From Sympetrum striolatum (taxonomy: Eukaryota; Arthropoda; Insecta; Odonata; Libellulidae): 64,000 nucleotides of DNA. Location: the NCBI GenBank assembly GCA_947579665.1, contig OX388350.1, positions 27,995,393 to 28,059,392 on the forward strand. Direction: 5' to 3'. A program made the position numbers and the translations under genes. The notes under the pieces were generated by a model. That model was given only the letters and a program-made list of their open reading frames with translations, was not told the origin of the DNA and did no database searches. Positions 27,901 through 42,900 of the stretch are shown here, piece after piece. Every line of letters begins with the position of its first letter. Position 1 is the first letter of the stretch.

Positions 27901-30900
27901 TTGTATTAGGTTGATAGCCTTTCACACTACGGCATCCTTTATTTAGCATGGTCCATGTTTTGATACATTGGAAGCAGTTGTAATAATATAGTTCATTTAC
28001 CATTAAAAAACAGTGTTGTTTAGATTTTTAACAGTTTTAATGAAATTATTTATGATTCTTGAAAAAAATATTGCGCGTACTTCATCATACCTTCAAATAA
28101 GTATTCCTGTGAAATTGTTGTCGACCCTATTTGCTCTTCTAGAGATAAAACAAAAATAGAATTGTTTACGTTAGAAGAATAGAAATGATTCAGATCATAA
28201 AAGTTAGATTACGGTCAGTTCGCATATATAACATTCATCATTTTACATCATTTACCTCATCACCAGTATTAGAATTATCGTTTTGCAAACATACTACTCT
28301 ATGTGAGTGAAATGTAACATTTTGTCGGCGGGGTATGGGGTATAGAATCTGGATTTCCCGCACGTTCAGCGGGAATTCCAATTTCTTCGTTGACTTGTAT
28401 TTCATCGGATTTTCATTGATATCTGTCAGGGACAACGAGGAGATGAGAAGGCCCCTGCGTATTTGCAAGTATATGGCCGACTAAAGGTATGTGCATTAAA
28501 AGCAAGCATTTTACGCGATACCGGAGAATATCGCGATATTATAGTAGGTGATTGATGGACGAAAATTGTTGTCCTTTATTTTTTGAACTGTACAAGCATA
28601 GATTGGAAGTATTGGGATCGCGTGTAGAGTACAGATTTATCTAAATCCATTCTGCTGCTTACTTAGACGCTAACGTAAGTGATGATCGGGGAATTTGCGT
28701 GTAAGCCGAAGAAGCAATAGGTGTTGTGTATCACGACCACTTTGTTGCATCGCTGTTATTTTTACCTATTTCAATTACTTATTCATTGTTTGTTTTGTTC
28801 GAGAAATCTCAAATGTTTAGAAATTATACCAGTGATTGCCTACAGCTGTAAATTTACTAGTCTTATGGAAATAGTTGATTGAGTAAGTGTCCCGGAAATA
28901 TCCTCCAATTTTTGCTGCGCTAGCCTTACTTTCAATACTACTGGAAGGCCTTGAATATTAATGCATACGCAGTTGCAGCTGCAGAGTAAGATTATATTTC
29001 AATATTTTGGACAGCAATTAACTGTGTTATCATAATTTGATTTCAATTTTTTAAATCAAATATTGAAACATTAAATGTTGACATTCTCTGGAAGTTTATT
29101 CGAAATTGTTTCGTCTGTAAGCTCCCAGCGATGACGCGTAAGACTCTGAATCATGAAAAAAATAGCTGTTGGCGATTGACTTGATTATGTGCGATCGTAA
29201 AATCGTCGAAGATTTTTTAAATGAGCTGATGTCCGATCGATTCCTACTCGTCGTAAATGATGTAGCGTAAGCTAACTTCAGTTAATTGAGTTATCCTTAT
29301 ATTTTTTTCGCGGTTAACTCATTGTACTACATTTGTATATCTTTAATTTAATTGTAAATATATTACTTGGTATTGGTTCTCGCGGATTTTGATAAAAAAT
29401 AAACTATTGAATGAAAAATAAACAATAATTCGATTTACAGACTGATGTTAATTTTGTCATTTTAGATTGCAAGTTTTCCTGCAGATTACCTGACTAAACA
29501 AAAGATGGTACGTTTTCATATCCTGTTATTCTAATTCTTTTGAAAACTCCCTGGTTCCTTGCTATTAAACTAACAAATTCATATGCCTTAGATTTTAGCA
29601 GTGATTTTAAAATTAAGATACTAACCATCTACGTAGTGGGGAATGGCTGTTAGGCATAAAAACGACCGATTTTTAACTGTTACAAGATACAAAAAGTGTA
29701 TCAAAAATGTTATTAATTCTAGTTTTTAGGAATTATGGGAAATTTAACCCTTCCGAATAACTTTTTTTTCATTTTGGAAGTTGCTTCTAAGTCTTTGAAA
29801 GTTTAATTGTGTAGTAAGAATTATCTAAATCAAACTATAAATAATACACTTTTTATATTATACCAACAATATCGTGTAAAAAGAAGGTGGAGTTCCTTAA
29901 AATCTTTTGATTCAGATTGACAGGATCAGATTTTTATGTACACTTGCCTTGGTTTTGTAACATTAAATATGGTATCGTTTTAGCCTACAGTTGTATTCTA
30001 TCCTAATATCTATTGTAATTGTAATCTTTCATGAAGTGGAATTTTGTTTGTGGACTATTAAATAAAGGATGCCTTCTTTTTTTCTTGTTTCTCTCTTCTA
30101 AAATAGCTGAAGGTGTTGGTTTATTAATTTATAGCTTATTCATCCTTATGTATTTTATAAATATTTTTCCTGCTTGTTGCTATTTATTTTGCTATGAACT
30201 ACCTTTATTAGAAATTGAGTATTTTTTCTTGTAGTATAGAAAATCATCTTTTTTCATAAATATTGTTTTGCTCTCCTTTGTAGCCTTCTTTTTATAAACC
30301 AAATTTTGTTTAGTTTATTGTTAAGAGATTCATTTGTGGTTTATCAGTGTTTGCTGAAGGAAAAAAAAAAATATTGTGTTCCTGTATCAGAAATAATTAT
30401 TTGCTAGATTTGCTGATCACATATACATTTCTATTTACTCATCGTATAACCTCTGTAAAATTTAACCTTCTCTAGCAATCATGAAAGTTATCCTTGTTAT
30501 CTAACTTGGTTATTGATTGCTTCATAATGAATCAAACTTCTTAGTTATTGAAATTACATTTAGTTAAAGAAAAATTTAGCCATTGCTTATGTAATGTGAA
30601 GCAACAACATAAGTTGAATTATTTCTTTTGAAAGATTTATTGACATAATTCTCTTTTTAACTCTGATGATTCCTTAATTGTATTTTCATTTATCAATATA
30701 CATGAGGAAATATAATGAATTAATATCAAATTAAATATGATCAATTGTATGGATGTACACATATGGCTTTGGGGAATTGGTCTCCCTTCCGTATCTACCA
30801 TTTATTAAAATATATGCATATTGTCACATCATATTTTCATTAAAATCCTATTAATATTCCATAAAAAAATTCTTCATTCCTTGGAGATAAATTTTAAAGA

Positions 30901-33900
30901 GATATAAGTTCTAACGTTAAGGTGTTTAATATTGGTTCATAACCGAAGGATGACTTGCCTATTAATTAGGCATAAAATATGAATATTGGTTACAAATATT
31001 AATTTTCAGTAGAATGATTTAGTTCTTTTTTCAACTATCATTTTCTAATACAGTATAAAGACTTTCTTTTTTGATATCTTGTTTTATGAAAATGAAATCC
31101 GATTGATTACCTACTGATAGAATTTCCTTCCATTTTTTTTCATTTGATTTTTTTTATACTAAAGTACTTCATTTAAGTTTTGAAACCTTCCCTAAAATCA
31201 CTAACCTATATAGATAATAATCTTATTGTTAGTTGAGGGCTCTCAGGAAAAAGGATATTCATTGATTATAAATTCAGAATGTCATGTTAATGTATTCTTA
31301 AGTATCCAAAATGTGTAATTAAAGGTGATAGCTGCTGGGAAACCATTTCAGCCTAATCAACTTGCTCAACATATGATCACAACCCAAGGAAAGTCTGTTC
31401 TCCAAGGACAAACAGGTCAGTAGTCCCTAAATTTAAAATTTAATATAGAAAATTATGATTCAAATTTGAATTTTTTGTGAATAGATTCTTGTTATTATTT
31501 GCCTTTGAATTACTTGCATGGGATGAATATGAAGGTCATTTATCATTAACCATTTCACTTGTACGGCATTAGAACAATTTTCAACTTATGCAATAAATAA
31601 CTGCTATGGTTTATTACTCAACAGTGTTAAGACATTCTTAATTACTGTATTTGGTATGCACATATGTAGTGCTATCTTGAGAACATTTTTTCCTTTTTCT
31701 CATTATGACAAATGTGTAGTTGTTTTAAGTGATATTATCGAAAATACTTCTAAGATGAAATCAGGAAAATTGTTAAAATTGATTGCTGGATTCTGTCTTC
31801 CAATTTTAGCTTCATTTCCTGGATATGCCACTATTCCTACAACGAGTAACCAGACTCTTGTTATCAGTCAACTTGGTGTGATCAGTAGCCAGCCTAATAT
31901 CTTACCAGCTCATGCCCATGGTCAAGGTGGGAAACCTGGAGACATGCAAAAGGTGAGTTAAGGAGGATTAAAATATTTATATATAATGGAGGGAGATTAA
32001 AAATCAACTGTAAATAAAATAATATTAGGCATTTATTTCTTGCCATTCTGCTATGATTGAGGTATTTTTATAAAGCTTTAATAAATTGATTGAGTGAAAT
32101 AAAATCCTTTGTTGGCAATTCACAATTTTAGTATTCTAATGTTGGATTTTTGTAACACGGGGTAGTCATTTTTAATGGCTGAACACTGTATCCATTATGA
32201 TTACAACTTTAAATAATTGTATTTTTGAGGAACGTAACTTAGGAGCAATTTTAGAGCCATCCTCACTCAACTTTACTGGCTATAGTATATTCAGTAACAT
32301 CAATGTTGGAATTCCATTGGTAGAAGTGAAGCATTTGCAAATTAAATTGAACTGTACATTGACTAGAGGAAATTTTAGGAGGAGTTTAACAAAAAGAGGA
32401 ATATCTATTTCATTGTAGTGATGTCCAAATTTAAGTCTCATAATATTTTTAGATGTAATTGATAAGTATTTATGTAAGTATTTTAAGGAAACATGTTTAA
32501 TATTGATTTCATTATGAATTTGTTAGATGTATCATATTTGGAATGATTGAAGAGGGAATAGATTTATAATTAAAAGGAATCAACATGAACTAAATTCTAT
32601 ATTTTAAAGCATCAGAATCTGGAAAAAAAATCATTTTAATTGAAGAAGGCTTTCTGAAGGATGATAACATTTTTTGTTCAAATTTATTAAATTCAGGTTT
32701 AATTTTTTTTTTGTTTTTATAATTAAGATGTATCTAAAATCATATGTAATAAAAGTTTGTTTATTCATAGAAATTATAAGTGATAAAGTTAAAAATTATA
32801 CTCATTGTGTTTTGTATTTAGGAAAGTTTTGCTCAATATTACATATCAAAGTGAATCTAAACATGAATGCTTGCTTATTATAAGAAATAAATTTTGAATG
32901 GGTTGTATTTCTTTTCATGGTATTAAGAAAGTGATAATTTTAATCTGCAATAAATCATGGTATCTGAAAATGGTTCTCCATCAGAAAATCTATTCTTGTA
33001 ATCTTAATATTTCTGTTATTCACATAGAATACTTTTACTGTTTTTCTTTCTTTATGTGTTGTATTTTATTTCTTTTAAACATTTATCGTCATAATGCATC
33101 ATTTTTTATGACCTCAACACATCTGCCAGCAATAGATAGAGCATTTAGAAAAGACTATGGTATATGGTGACTTAGTTGTTTCATTATTATGCTGTCAGTG
33201 TGGCAGAGGTTTATGTTGTTGATTTAGGTATATAAAGGAGCTAGCTAATAGCAAATCATTGTTTTGAAAATCAGATCATGGGAGCAGGTGGTAAATCAAA
33301 CATGGTGTCCTCAAATGGAATGGGAGGTGGTGCTGTTGGTAATAGTGGTGGAGGAGGTGGAGTGAAGGGTGCAAATAACCAGCAGCAACAACAATGTGTT
33401 GTCTCTCAGCCTCAACTTATTACCACTCAGGCTCCTACTGCTGCCATGTTAGGAAGCCAGGCTCAGTTGATCAGTCCCATTCAAGTAAGTTTCCCCAAAA
33501 GTGCTAATGAATTCGGTGGATGTCAGGATAGATTCCTTAGCTTTCCAAAAAGTGATTTGGATATTAAGTTTCCGAAGGGAATGTATGTTTTTGAATGACT
33601 TCTGTAGAATCTTTGTGATATTTGTTTTATAAGAATAGTAGTTGAGTACGTTCAATACGAATAATTCAGCAAGTGTAGCGTATGTAAATTTGAATGCTAT
33701 CTTGGGTTCTTTGCACCCTTCACATGTGTGTGCATCTTAAAGGAAGACTGTGTGTTGAATGGGCCATTTAGTTGTCTATTTATGATTAAATTATGTACAA
33801 ATTGAATCATGTTGCATTTTTCTGTCAAGTTAGGAACTTTTAACATAATTAAGTATCAGTTTAATTAAATGTAGACTTGGTGGTAATTGTTTAAGTAAGT

Positions 33901-36900
33901 CTGTTTTATGTGATTTTTTTAATCTGTTTATGAGCTTGCCTTTTATTTATATGTATGCTACAATATTTACATTTCTACCTATTTTATTTATTTTGTTGTT
34001 TGGTGTGTCATAATTTATTTTAAAGATTAAAGATGACTTTGCTCCTCTTGTCATTATTTCTTTGACTTTATATTTATTTTATTTTATGTTCATTATTTGT
34101 TATTTTTGTTGTCTTATTCCAAAACTAATAAGGGTTAGTGTGGTTAATTATAGTTATAAGGTGCATGTTCTATATTAAGTATCATTTGACTAGCTAATTA
34201 AGTAATACTGTACAAATGTATATATCTTAGTTATCCTATAAGTATTTCTCTTTTCGGGTTATGTATTGTAGTTATTAACATTCGTTTTTCTCTCAGAATC
34301 TAAAATAAATTTTACTATCTTAATTTATAGTTCCCTTGGCAAGCTTTTGGAACCCCAGGCATTGCTTGGGCAACTCCAGGAGGTTTGCAATCCCCAGCTG
34401 CTCTCCTTGCCGCTCCTAATCAAATCTTCATCCGAGGAGCTCAGCCGCATGATCCAAATGGTCAAGGTGGCCAAGGGAATGCCACTCAGGGAGGAGTTTT
34501 CATTCAGAGTCCTCCCCCACAAGCCATGGCTACTCACAATGGTAAGATCTCTTATGTTTAATATAAGTTTTTGAATACCTAAAGTATGAATGATGTATAA
34601 TTTATTTACAAATTGTTTTATTTACCTCTGCATTCATTTAAGATTATTTTTCAATAGCCACCTTAGCCGGAAATCCAAATGCAATGCAAAATGCAAACAA
34701 CGCTGGTAATGCTGGACAAGGAAATCAGGGAAATGGAAATCAACAGCATCAGCAACAACAAGCCCAGCAACAAATTGCACACCAAATCCACCAGCACCAG
34801 CTTGCCATGAAGGTTGGTCTGAATTTATTTACTCCTTTTCTTCACCACAACAATATAATTAGTTTTCCTCTTCCCATATTTTCTGGATAAATAAATAGCT
34901 TTATAATGATTATTAATACCAATAACTATTTAAGAGGACTAACTATAGTTGCAGTACTCATGAAAGCCAGTTAAAATAGTTTGTCTTTAGTTTTCTGGTT
35001 TGATATAATGTATGCTTTTTTTAAGCAGGTTGCATCTGTGGGAACTGGTAATAATCGAGTTGGATCTGTTGATGGAAGTGGAGGAAATTCGGTTGGAGGG
35101 ACAATGCAGGCCAACATTCAGCCGAAGACCTCCACAGCTAGCAATTTGCCTCCTCGTTCTATGTCAGGCATTCTTCCTGGGTCGACTGGGGTTCAAAACA
35201 TCCGACCTGCAAGTTCTGTGTCTACTCAAACTGGCTCAAGTGGAGGGCCAGGAGGAATGGGAATGGGACAGCTACAAATGCAGAAAGGAATGGTAATTTC
35301 ACTTGTGATATAAAATAATTACTTCCTGATTCAATGATCTTTGCCTCTCTTTACCTTAAACTTGATTCAGCCTTCTTACGAAGTTTGCCCTCGCTTTGAT
35401 CACCATTAACGATGTATTAAAAATATTATTTTGTTTTTTTTTTATTCTTTTTTATTATCGCATACTGAAATTAAACAGATTTTTTTCCCCTCTTTTCTTC
35501 TTCAGAGTAAGGTTCGTATAAAACCCACCATGAATCGAGCCTCACCTGCACCAAGTATGAAAGCAGATGCTGCAAATCAGACTAAACCTCAGCCTATAAG
35601 TCCCGCTAATATGCAGCATCAAGCTCAGCAGTTGACAGCTGCCCAGGTGTCTGTAGCAAAGTAAGTAATATTTCCTTGAGATATTCATGCATTATACTAA
35701 ATGAATGCATATGAAGTGGAGTAAGGGTCATGTTTGGTATTTTATTTGCTTTTTATAAATGGAAAAGTGCAATGTTTCCTTCTTTTCAATTTCAGTCGAA
35801 TGATTTTAACTAATGCTTCTGGCAATGGGGCACCATTACTTCCGGACAAGGGACAACAGCTAACCTTGCAGGCAGTAAAATCATTCACATCATCAGCATC
35901 GACTACATCTACCACCACCTCTACATCCACCTCCTGTTCTCCTGCGCCAAGTCTTCCCATTCTTCCACCTACTGCTGTCCTTTTGCCTCATCCGTCTCTT
36001 CAGGCTCAGCTGATAGGACAGGCATGCCCACAATCACCATCCGGAAATACAAATGGGCCCAATGTTTCAATGGCTTCGCCAATGAGGCCAGCTGGTGCTC
36101 CCACCCCTAGTGGAATAGTTAGTATCTCCCTCCAAGCACCCCCTTCATCACCATCACAACATCTACATCCCTCACAACACCAGTTAATGGGTCCACCAAT
36201 GGTTGCAATGGTAACAACAGCCCCGTCACCAAACCAAGGGATGCAGAATGTCCCAGGATCATCTCCCCCTGTGTCAGTGGTGACCTCTTCAACTGGGATG
36301 GGAGGAACAGCCTCTGGAACCATGTTATCAGTGGTCTCTGGAGGAATGATTAATAATCAGGTGCCTGGAAAAGAAGATAATGGAGGTGCAATGTCTGGAG
36401 ACGTTGTCATGAATAATGTTGGTGATGCAAATGGATCCATGATGATGTCAGAAGAAAGGAGGAATGGAGAAGCAAGTCCTGGTTCTGGTGTGACACCAAT
36501 GGAAGGAGTTGTTGAAACTGGAGTAGCTGCTTCACAAAGTTCTGATGGTAGGCATATTTATTCAGAAATGTGTAATATTGCATATTTGTTACATATTCAT
36601 GTAAATTGATGTGCTGACCAATTATATCTAACAAAATGTATAAGCATCTTCAAGTTGCTTGTGGTTTTGCTATCTTTGATTTTATTTTTATCTCTTTAGT
36701 TTCTTCAAGTCATGCCTCAAAACACTTCATTTTCTTTAAATAAGCATTGCTCTTGTTGTAAAACTTACTCTTTATAAAATTGTATTTCAAGTAAAACTTC
36801 AGAAGAATACATGGATTACAGATATCTTTTTCTATTTCTTAAATTATCATGTCCGATGAAAGAGGAATAAGAACAACCTATACACAATATCTCAGTTTTA

Positions 36901-39900
36901 TTACAAATGACCTAGGTTTCGACGCATAACCTCATTGATGGTGATGCTGTGCGTCAAAACCTAGGTCATTTGTATTTAAACTAAGGTATCATGTATAATT
37001 TGTTGTTATTTCTCTTTCGTCTTGAAGAGCTACCACAATGTAGAGGCCAAATTAGTGGAAATCATTGCCTAGTTGTAAAATGTAACCTAATTAACTTATT
37101 TACTCTGTTGTTTTCTTTAATTTCTAAGAGCAATATTTTGTATTTGGAATTGGAAACTTAATGATTGGTTCCTTTTCCTTTGGGAATAAAAGAATGAAAT
37201 TCACTAATTATTAGCTACATTAAACCAATTATATATGCTATCCTTCAGTGCAGAGTGCAGTCATTAATGAAGGGTGTCTTTAGTTAATATTTTTTTCTTT
37301 CTCCTGTTACAGTTAATGGCGACAAAGAAAAGATGACGAATGGGATAGGAGATCCTTCTGGTGGAAACACTCCAATGGAAGGTATAAATACAGGAGAGGA
37401 AGCTAAGTCTGACAATAATTCAACTGTGTCCTCTGGACTTACCAATGGGCCTACTTCCGGAGTACCTACTGGACTGGCTTCAAGAGACCCCCACAAAGTG
37501 CCCCCACCAAAAGCTGTGGTCAAACCTGTTCTAACACATGTGATTGAGGGTTTTGTCATTCAGGAAGGTAAGAGCGCAAGTCTTTTTCATTCTTTGATTG
37601 CTCGGAGTCTTTTGATTACTTTCTACTTCATAAATTATTTTATCTGCATCAAATACTGTATTTACTTGAAAATATTGCGCATCCTTTGGAGCCCTTTATT
37701 GGCTCAAAAATCAGTTTGTGCATCAGAATCGAAAGTGCGCTAGATTTGGGCACAATACTACTCATGCACATGTCTTGCAGCGCAGGTCCAACCATATCCT
37801 CGGCTCACCTTGATTCCTTGTAGCTCTACCAATGCGTTATTGATATTTTGACTGTAAGAGCCCCCACAAACTGCTGACTAAATTGTTTGCCGTTAGGTTT
37901 TAATTGAAAGTGAATTGGCTAGCCCATCAGCCTCCAACACTTTTTAAGTGACTGATTTTAAATTGGTTAATGTTCGGACTTCCATAGGATTTTTGGCACG
38001 GACAACTACTGGCATTTCGCATACAGTATAAACGTGTATAGATGTACACTATGGCCCTGTATAGGTGTACAGTAAACGCGTGTATGGTCCTTCGGGTAGC
38101 GTGACCCATGCACATTAGATTAGGGCAAATGATTTTTCTATTCCCGATGCTCGAATTTTGGAGTGCACATTCAGTGGTGCATTATTGTCGGATAAATACA
38201 GTAGTGTCTGTTATTGATCCTAATGCCAGCAATGTAATTTTTCAGCCTCTGAACCATTTGCTGTGAACCGGTCATCTTTGTTGAGTGAAATGCCTCAGCC
38301 CTCTTTGAAACCTAATAATCAGATGATGCAGAATCATAACTCTCAGCAAACTGGTGCTCAGGATAAGGAAAACGTTCAGCATCATGTCATGGCCAACCAC
38401 TTAGTTTCACCATCCTCAAATGATTCTGAAGAACCCCCAAGTAAGTTTGGCACATTCTTTCCCCATCATCTCATTTATCTCAAACATTTATGCTTTGTCC
38501 ATCACAATAGATGCAGCTAGCTTGATTGTTTTGTATTTTTTAAAATCTAGATTAGTTGGGTAGTTAGTATTTGTACAATTTACATTTATAGTGCATGAAA
38601 TTATTGATGTTCTCATTTGGTTTTATTTTATTTATTCCTGATTTAACTTTAAGCAACTTTCTTCTGGATAGTTTGTTTTCTTGGCTAGAGAACAGCAAGA
38701 TTCATCCTCTATGATCTTCAATATAGTGAAAAAATGTTTAAGGATGCCTATCGTGTTGTCTTTTCTAATCTTATTGAAACAATTTTTTCTTATGTTAATA
38801 AATGTTTAATTTAAAACTCATTAAAATTGGAGATATTTATTTTTATTATGTTGCAAGGCATCTAGTGTGAAATAGGCTTTGTATTTTAAAGTAGATAGTA
38901 AAAATGTGTGCCTTTTTTATAATTCACAGAAAAGAAACTTGCTCAAGAAGTACAAGTGGGCATGCCTCAAGCTGCCAAACTTCCTGCCGATCTTGCCAAG
39001 TGTGAATTCTGTGGAAAGGTTGACCTTAGATCAAAGTTCAAGAAATCTAAGCGGTTCTGTACTTTGGCTTGTGCCAAAAGGTGAGTGCTCTAGTATTTTT
39101 ATGGTTTATTTCACTTTCATCAATAAGGATAATAAAGGGTATGAGGCAAGCTTAGGTTTCACATGAATTTCAATTTAGATATGAGCTTTTACCCTGTCAG
39201 ATCATTTAAAATCATTGATATTAATAAAATTAATTATTAAGTCATGTTTTGTATTTCTCTGATAAGAAATTAAGAACATTAGTGACCTTTTCTCGAAATG
39301 TGTTCATTCAATGTTGCTATATATTTTTCAAAAATGATCAAGAATTTATTCTGGAAATTGGTATTTATTTGTAATGTAACATTCATCATAAATTCTGTAC
39401 TGGTGTGTTTTCATCATTCATTTAGTGGCTGATTTATTACTCTAAAATATTTAGAGAATCAGTATGAAGTTTTAAGTGTTATTGAGGTACTAACTATATT
39501 TTTATCAAAATGGAAATCTAAGAATGCACATATTTATCTTTTGTTTCTGTCTTTAGACAGAAATTTTGATTCTTTGATTTTTTCTTCATGGAAATTTTAT
39601 AAACTTAATATTCTGTATATTCCTGTTATAATAAAAATGAATAGGTACTTTATTTCATAATATCTAGTACAGTAGAACCTCAATTTTACGAAGTTGAAGG
39701 GACCCAAAAATTTTAAAATGTTGTCAAGGTGTTTTGATACCTTTTACATATTTTTTTAACTTTTAAATGCTCGCTCTTACATTTGCATAATGCCAAATGT
39801 TTAAACAATGAGGCACAATGAGAAAACGCAGAAGTAAATATAATAGAATGACGATACCAGAGATAGCATTGCGATCCATAAGAATGCAAGGGAAATTCAT

Positions 39901-42900
39901 GCATCTTTGTACATATTTTCCTTACATCATATAAATTGGATTTAAGTCCGACTTGGATGATCATTTACAGGGATTTTATCACAGTGTAAGCTCATCAAAG
40001 CACTACACTCATTTTCGATTTTTCAATATTTTCCCATCTAAAATACATAGGCTGAGGGCCCTCCCAACATAGACGATCTGGATTCAGCTGGTCCTGATTA
40101 CGGCAATCGTCGTCCAGTATTGTACTGAGCTCAGTGCAACAAAACCATTTCAAATACTTCGTAAACTCGGGGTTCATTCACTCCTAGGGACCGGCTTCTC
40201 ACTTTGTAAAACATGAAATCGAGGTTTTACGTTGAACTGAGGTCATTTTACATGTACAAAGATCGGGACCGACGGAATGGTTCGTAAAACTGTAATTTCG
40301 TAAAATTGAGGTTCGTAAAACTGTAATTTCGTAAAATTGAGGTTCGTAAAAACAGGGTTCTACTGTATTTACATCTTGATTTTGAAAGAAAGAATAATTC
40401 CTCAAATTAAGATTATAAATAAGACTGAATGAAATTTGTCTGCAAGCACAGATCAGTCAAATGTAAAAAAATTAGCCCAGGTGAAAATTTTTGAGAGAAT
40501 GTCTAAAATATAGGTTCAACGTTGGTTGCAGCAAACGCTTGGGTCTCTATAAACCAGAAGATGGAGGAGGAAAGAAGGGTTCCAATGCTGTCGAGCCCAA
40601 TAATGTTTCTGCTGCTATGAATGCTGCAAATGCTAAAGAGCAACAAGCTAAGACTGATTGGCAAAAATCTAAAGGACAAGAATGGGTAAGTTAATTGCCA
40701 GCTTATTTTATGTTTGTTTGCGGAGTCTATCCTGAATGAGTTTTGAAGTAGTTCAGTACTCCTTCAGAGTACTGCACGGTTCAGAATCAGTTCAGGATTT
40801 TTGACTCCGCAAACGAAAAATAATCCTAAAATTCTGCCTCTAGCAGTTCAGATTAGAAACAGTTAGTTTCTGCTAAGTTTGGGTTGAAAAAATACTGAGA
40901 TCTATACCTATAATTTTGGTTTACTAAAAATTATGGAAAGAGAGTTAAGCATTTGAAATTTGGAATGCATTAACCGATTCTGAGCTAATTAGCACTCGGG
41001 AATATAGAAAGAAGAAGCTCTTTCACGGTGAATGTAATGTAGAAAGAGTTCTCAGGTTTCAAACTGGGAGGTAAATAGCAATCATCAAATACAAATGCTG
41101 AAATAGATTTTGCATCTGTATCTGAACCTTTTTCAGAACTAAATGTTTTACATGACTATTCTAATTAGCAATGAATATCTCTGTAGATTATATTTGATAA
41201 AACATCAAGAGTATACTGTGACTATAGGTGTATGTCCCCTTCTTTAGATTTAAGTGAATTTTTAGTCATTCAAGCATGCAGTCGGGATGATGAGGCCAAG
41301 AAAATATTTACTAATTTGAACCTAAAATGCTCCATGTATTGCTGGTCAATGAATTTTGGTACAGTATTTACCAAGTAGTTTACCTTTTAAGGAACGTAAA
41401 CTACATCAAGCGTTTCTTCAAAATCATTGTCACTTTAACTTAGGAAGCAGTAAGAGCTCGTCTACAAGTAATACACCTTTGAAATTACTGCAAAAGATTA
41501 GTAGATTATGAATTGAGTGAATATCAATAAGACCGTGAATGATATTACCATCTTCGGAAAAATAAGGTGGAGTTACACTGAAATCAACAATTTCAGTGTT
41601 TCAGCTTCATATCACTGAAATCGACAATTAATTATATGACAAACTCTTTATATAAAGCAAGGATTGGTTTTATAATCTTGTGCCTAAATCAGAATTTAAG
41701 TGCTTTAAACCATGGGAACGTAATGCGCATGCATCAGACTACCAGTTCTTCCTAAGATCCTGGAACTGGCAATACTGATTCGGAACTGGTTCTCTTGCTC
41801 TGCAAACGCGGTACTGAACGTCGGAGTTTGATTCTGAACTCTCCGCAAACGAACAAAATCATCACATGCATGCACCGCAGTTCCAAACCAGTTCTGAACC
41901 ATTGCAAACTGTCTCCACGAACAAACCTATTATTACTTTGTCCCATTTCTTTTAGAGTTTGTGACTTATTTTCATTCTGTTATGCCTTTGATATTAAAAA
42001 AAAATAAAATCTTAAAGCATACTTTTTCTAAGTTATTTGAAAAGAATTTGTGTTGATTTTAGTTCTAAAATGTAATTACTCCACTGAAATTTTCTCGAAG
42101 ACATCATTATCCTGATTTATACTAGCAGTGGATCTTTAATATTTGCAGTTGAATTTTTTTAATATCCTTTTTTAGAATGGCATAGCCCAGGTATGATTAA
42201 TTGGTGGTTATTTGTTATTTCAAGATTGTTTTACTTTTTAATAACTATAGCTAATACATATTCTCTGCATTGATATTTGAAAATTATTTCTTTCACTATT
42301 TCAATTTGTCAATTTTCATTCCTCATTATTTCCTATGATCCCTTGGTTTCAATTACTCTTTCACTTTTGGGGGATGAAAACAATTGAGTTCAAGAAAATT
42401 CATGCTTTATTTTTTATCTCCAGAGTACAAATCAAAATGCTAACGGACAAGATGGAGGACGTTTAGGGTCTGGAAATCAAGAAGAGGGTAATCTCACAAC
42501 GGACAATGAAACAAATGATTCATCAGGGGCTGAATCTTCTTCATTGTCTCCCTTGGATGTTGTTCAAGGACAAGAGGCAACTTCAGCGCGAACTTCTGGT
42601 ATTGTTGGAGGAGATCCTTCAGATGACAACAACAGCAGCGAATCAGGACTTTTATCATCAGGCTGTCAAGCTAATGCTACTCCTAGCACACCTCCTCAGC
42701 CCAGAATTAACCCTATCAAATGGACAGTAAGTATTATTTCAGTAAATTTTATTGAATCTAGTGATAAAATTCAGGTCAAACCTATTGCTATTAGAGAGGG
42801 AAAATGATATGTGTGAAACACGCAGCTAAGTAAGGAAGAGAGGCATATAATAAAATATTTGAGTAGATAATAATAATAATTTTTATTGATCCAAAGACAA

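Larger units (their letters stand above)
25155..31324 (+). other. ph: Largest intron of polyhomeotic
   Basis: About 6.2 kb, AT-rich. Apart from the two low-confidence small exons (28430, 29466) and a slightly GC-richer patch at 28300-28960, I see no domain or repeat with clear limits. If exon 24957-25154 is skipped the intron extends back to 23484. Confidence 0.6.
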
